Source: Candidatus Bathyarchaeota archaeon (GTDB lineage: Archaea > Thermoproteota > Bathyarchaeia > Bathyarchaeales > WUQV01). From it: a stretch of 6,061 nucleotides of DNA. The notes below the pieces were generated by a model. It worked only from the letters and a program-made list of their open reading frames with translations, did no database searches and was not told where the DNA came from. Shown piece by piece: positions 5,376-6,061 of this stretch. The first letter of the stretch is position 1; every line of letters starts with the position of its first letter. The position numbers were made by a program, and so were the translations under genes. The DNA lies in contig WUQV01000154.1 in NCBI GenBank assembly GCA_009889585.1, positions 1 to 6,061 on the forward strand, given 5' to 3'.

Positions 5376-5489
5376 AATGACGGCCGCTATTATCGCCATA
5401 AATCGCGTCGTCTAACGGCCACATAAGCGCAGCGTTCATTAAGGCTAAACGCATGCCTGCTCTTCTATCGGCCACGATCAATAAGTTTC

Positions 5490-5557
5490 GAAATCCACGG
5501 AATAATAGAAATCCGTGAAAACGACCCGTGCCATGAATTTGTGAACCTTGATTCATG
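5490..5557 (+). other. Inverted repeats in the gatE / DUF6159 intergenic region
   Basis: Two inverted repeats lie in the divergent spacer. CACGGA (5496-5501) pairs with TCCGTG (5512-5517) around a 10-base loop, with GAAATCC repeated directly at 5490-5496 and 5508-5514. CATGAAT (5532-5538) pairs perfectly with ATTCATG (5551-5557) around 12 bases. They could be operator half-sites for regulators of the flanking genes or the stems of a small RNA. No protein-like frame covers this stretch, and the rest of 5400-5585 shows nothing further I can name. Confidence 0.35.
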
Positions 5558-5585
5558 ACTTGATCCTTGAATGTTGGTTAAAGCC

Positions 5586-5597
5586 AAAAGCTATATG
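5586..5597 (+). promoter_or_regulatory. BRE/TATA promoter of the DUF6159 gene
   Basis: AAAAG followed by CTATATG (5591-5597) looks like a BRE and box A. A start site about 25 bases downstream falls near 5619, giving a leader of about 17 bases that just includes the ribosome binding site. Confidence 0.5.
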
Positions 5598-5621
5598 CGT
5601 CCGGCGGAAGCCTCTCTATAA

Positions 5622-5628
5622 GAGGTGA
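5622..5628 (+). promoter_or_regulatory. Strong ribosome binding site deciding the ATG at 5636
   Basis: GAGGTGA is a perfect anti-Shine-Dalgarno match seven bases before ATG 5636, the best such site in the window. It fixes the start of the membrane protein. Confidence 0.8.
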
Positions 5629-5635
5629 TTTTTAG

Positions 5636-6061
5636 ATGGCGTTCCTAGGGAGAAGCTGGGGATTAGCGAAAGCGTGTTTCCATGTGTTGAGGCGGGACAA
5701 AGAGATAATCATTTTCCCGCTTACCGCTGGAGCGATTATACTTTTAGTTCTATTAGCTCTTATAATAAGCATCTTCATCTCCCCAATGCTGTTCATTTCA
5801 TTTTTAATCTCAACTATGCTTTTGGGCTCAATATTCTTCGCATTTCTAGGCGTATTTTTCGAAGCTGCCGTTGTTGGATGCGCAACCATTAGGCTTCAGG
5901 GAGGAGATCCGAAAGTTAGGGATGGGTTAAGGATCGCAGCTAAAAGCTGGTGGCCGTTGCTTCAATGGGCTTTAATCGGAGTAATCATCGGCATCATTTT
6001 AGGCCTTATAAGGGGTATGTTTCAAAGGCCCACCTTAGGTAGATCGCGTCAAGTTAGGCTG
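5636..6061 (+). CDS. DUF6159-type multi-pass membrane protein, truncated by the window edge
   Basis: The frame is open for 142 codons to the right edge with no stop, so the gene is partial. The N-terminus RSWGLAKACFHVLRRDKEI (6-24) followed by IFPL matches the opening that I associate with DUF6159 proteins. EAAVVGCATIRLQGGDPKVR (76-95) and DGLR match the family's central loop, in which GGDP and DGLR are typical. Hydrophobic segments at about 24-48, 51-82 and 108-125 are predicted membrane helices, and the basic residues around 19-22 suggest that the N-terminus is cytoplasmic. There is no cleavable signal peptide. Family members that I recall are around 200-300 residues, so roughly a third to a half is missing here. 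The molecular function of the family is unknown. The gene has its own promoter and strong ribosome binding site and is divergent from gatE. Confidence 0.8.
   Translation, partial: MAFLGRSWGLAKACFHVLRRDKEIIIFPLTAGAIILLVLLALIISIFISPMLFISFLISTMLLGSIFFAFLGVFFEAAVVGCATIRLQGGDPKVRDGLRIAAKSWWPLLQWALIGVIIGIILGLIRGMFQRPTLGRSRQVRL

Noticed and set aside
5374..5556. Minus-strand 60-residue open frame upstream of gatE
   Set aside because: It overlaps the gatE start and the intergenic inverted repeats, has no ribosome binding site and no recognisable motif.
5611..5625. CCTCT/AGAGG hairpin sequestering the DUF6159 ribosome binding site
   Set aside because: The TATA box at 5591-5597 predicts transcription starting near 5619, so the 5' arm would not be in the mRNA.
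1..6061. tRNA or rRNA genes
   Set aside because: I found no T-arm GTTCRANTC-type motif in a cloverleaf context in the intergenic spaces and no rRNA-like stretches.

Overview
The window is archaeal. The diagnostic gene is gatE, the tRNA-dependent amidotransferase subunit found only in archaea. Archaeal TATA boxes such as CTTTAAAAG and a BRE-like CAAAAG/CTATATG, together with GAGGTGA-type ribosome binding sites, agree with this. The style of the small conserved proteins suggests a Thermoproteota/TACK-type lineage such as Bathyarchaeia, but that is an impression, not a demonstration.

Layout. (1) Bases 2-145, + strand: the 3' end of an unrecognised gene. (2) Bases 199-780, +: a class I SAM-dependent, O-methyltransferase-like enzyme with its own TATA box and a hairpin next to its ribosome binding site. 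(3) Bases 781-1125: no convincing protein gene. The main feature is a 212-bp segment (880-1091) bounded by 16-bp inverted repeats that match at 15 of 16 positions, which looks like a MITE, the internally deleted remnant of an insertion sequence. Overlapping hairpins at its right end lie just before the next gene. (4) Bases 1126-1953, +: a cysteine-rich protein with a C-terminal double ferredoxin domain whose first cluster lacks one cysteine. (5) Bases 1954-2277: hairpins, a likely minus-strand terminator, and a start-less minus-strand frame ending in an archaeal zinc-ribbon motif, probably a gene relic. (6) Bases 2278-3263, minus: two overlapping genes for paralogous winged-helix proteins of unknown function, driven by a clear promoter near 3320. 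(7) Bases 3447-5363, minus: gatE. (8) Bases 5364-5635: a divergent intergenic region with inverted repeats. (9) Bases 5636-6061, +: the start of a DUF6159-type membrane protein running off the right edge.

The genes do not form one pathway. gatE is housekeeping: with GatD, not in this window, it makes Gln-tRNA(Gln). The two winged-helix proteins are probably co-translated and may form a heterodimer. The methyltransferase, the iron-sulfur protein and the membrane protein each appear to have their own promoter. The most unusual parts are the MITE-like element, the paralogous pair and the zinc-ribbon relic.
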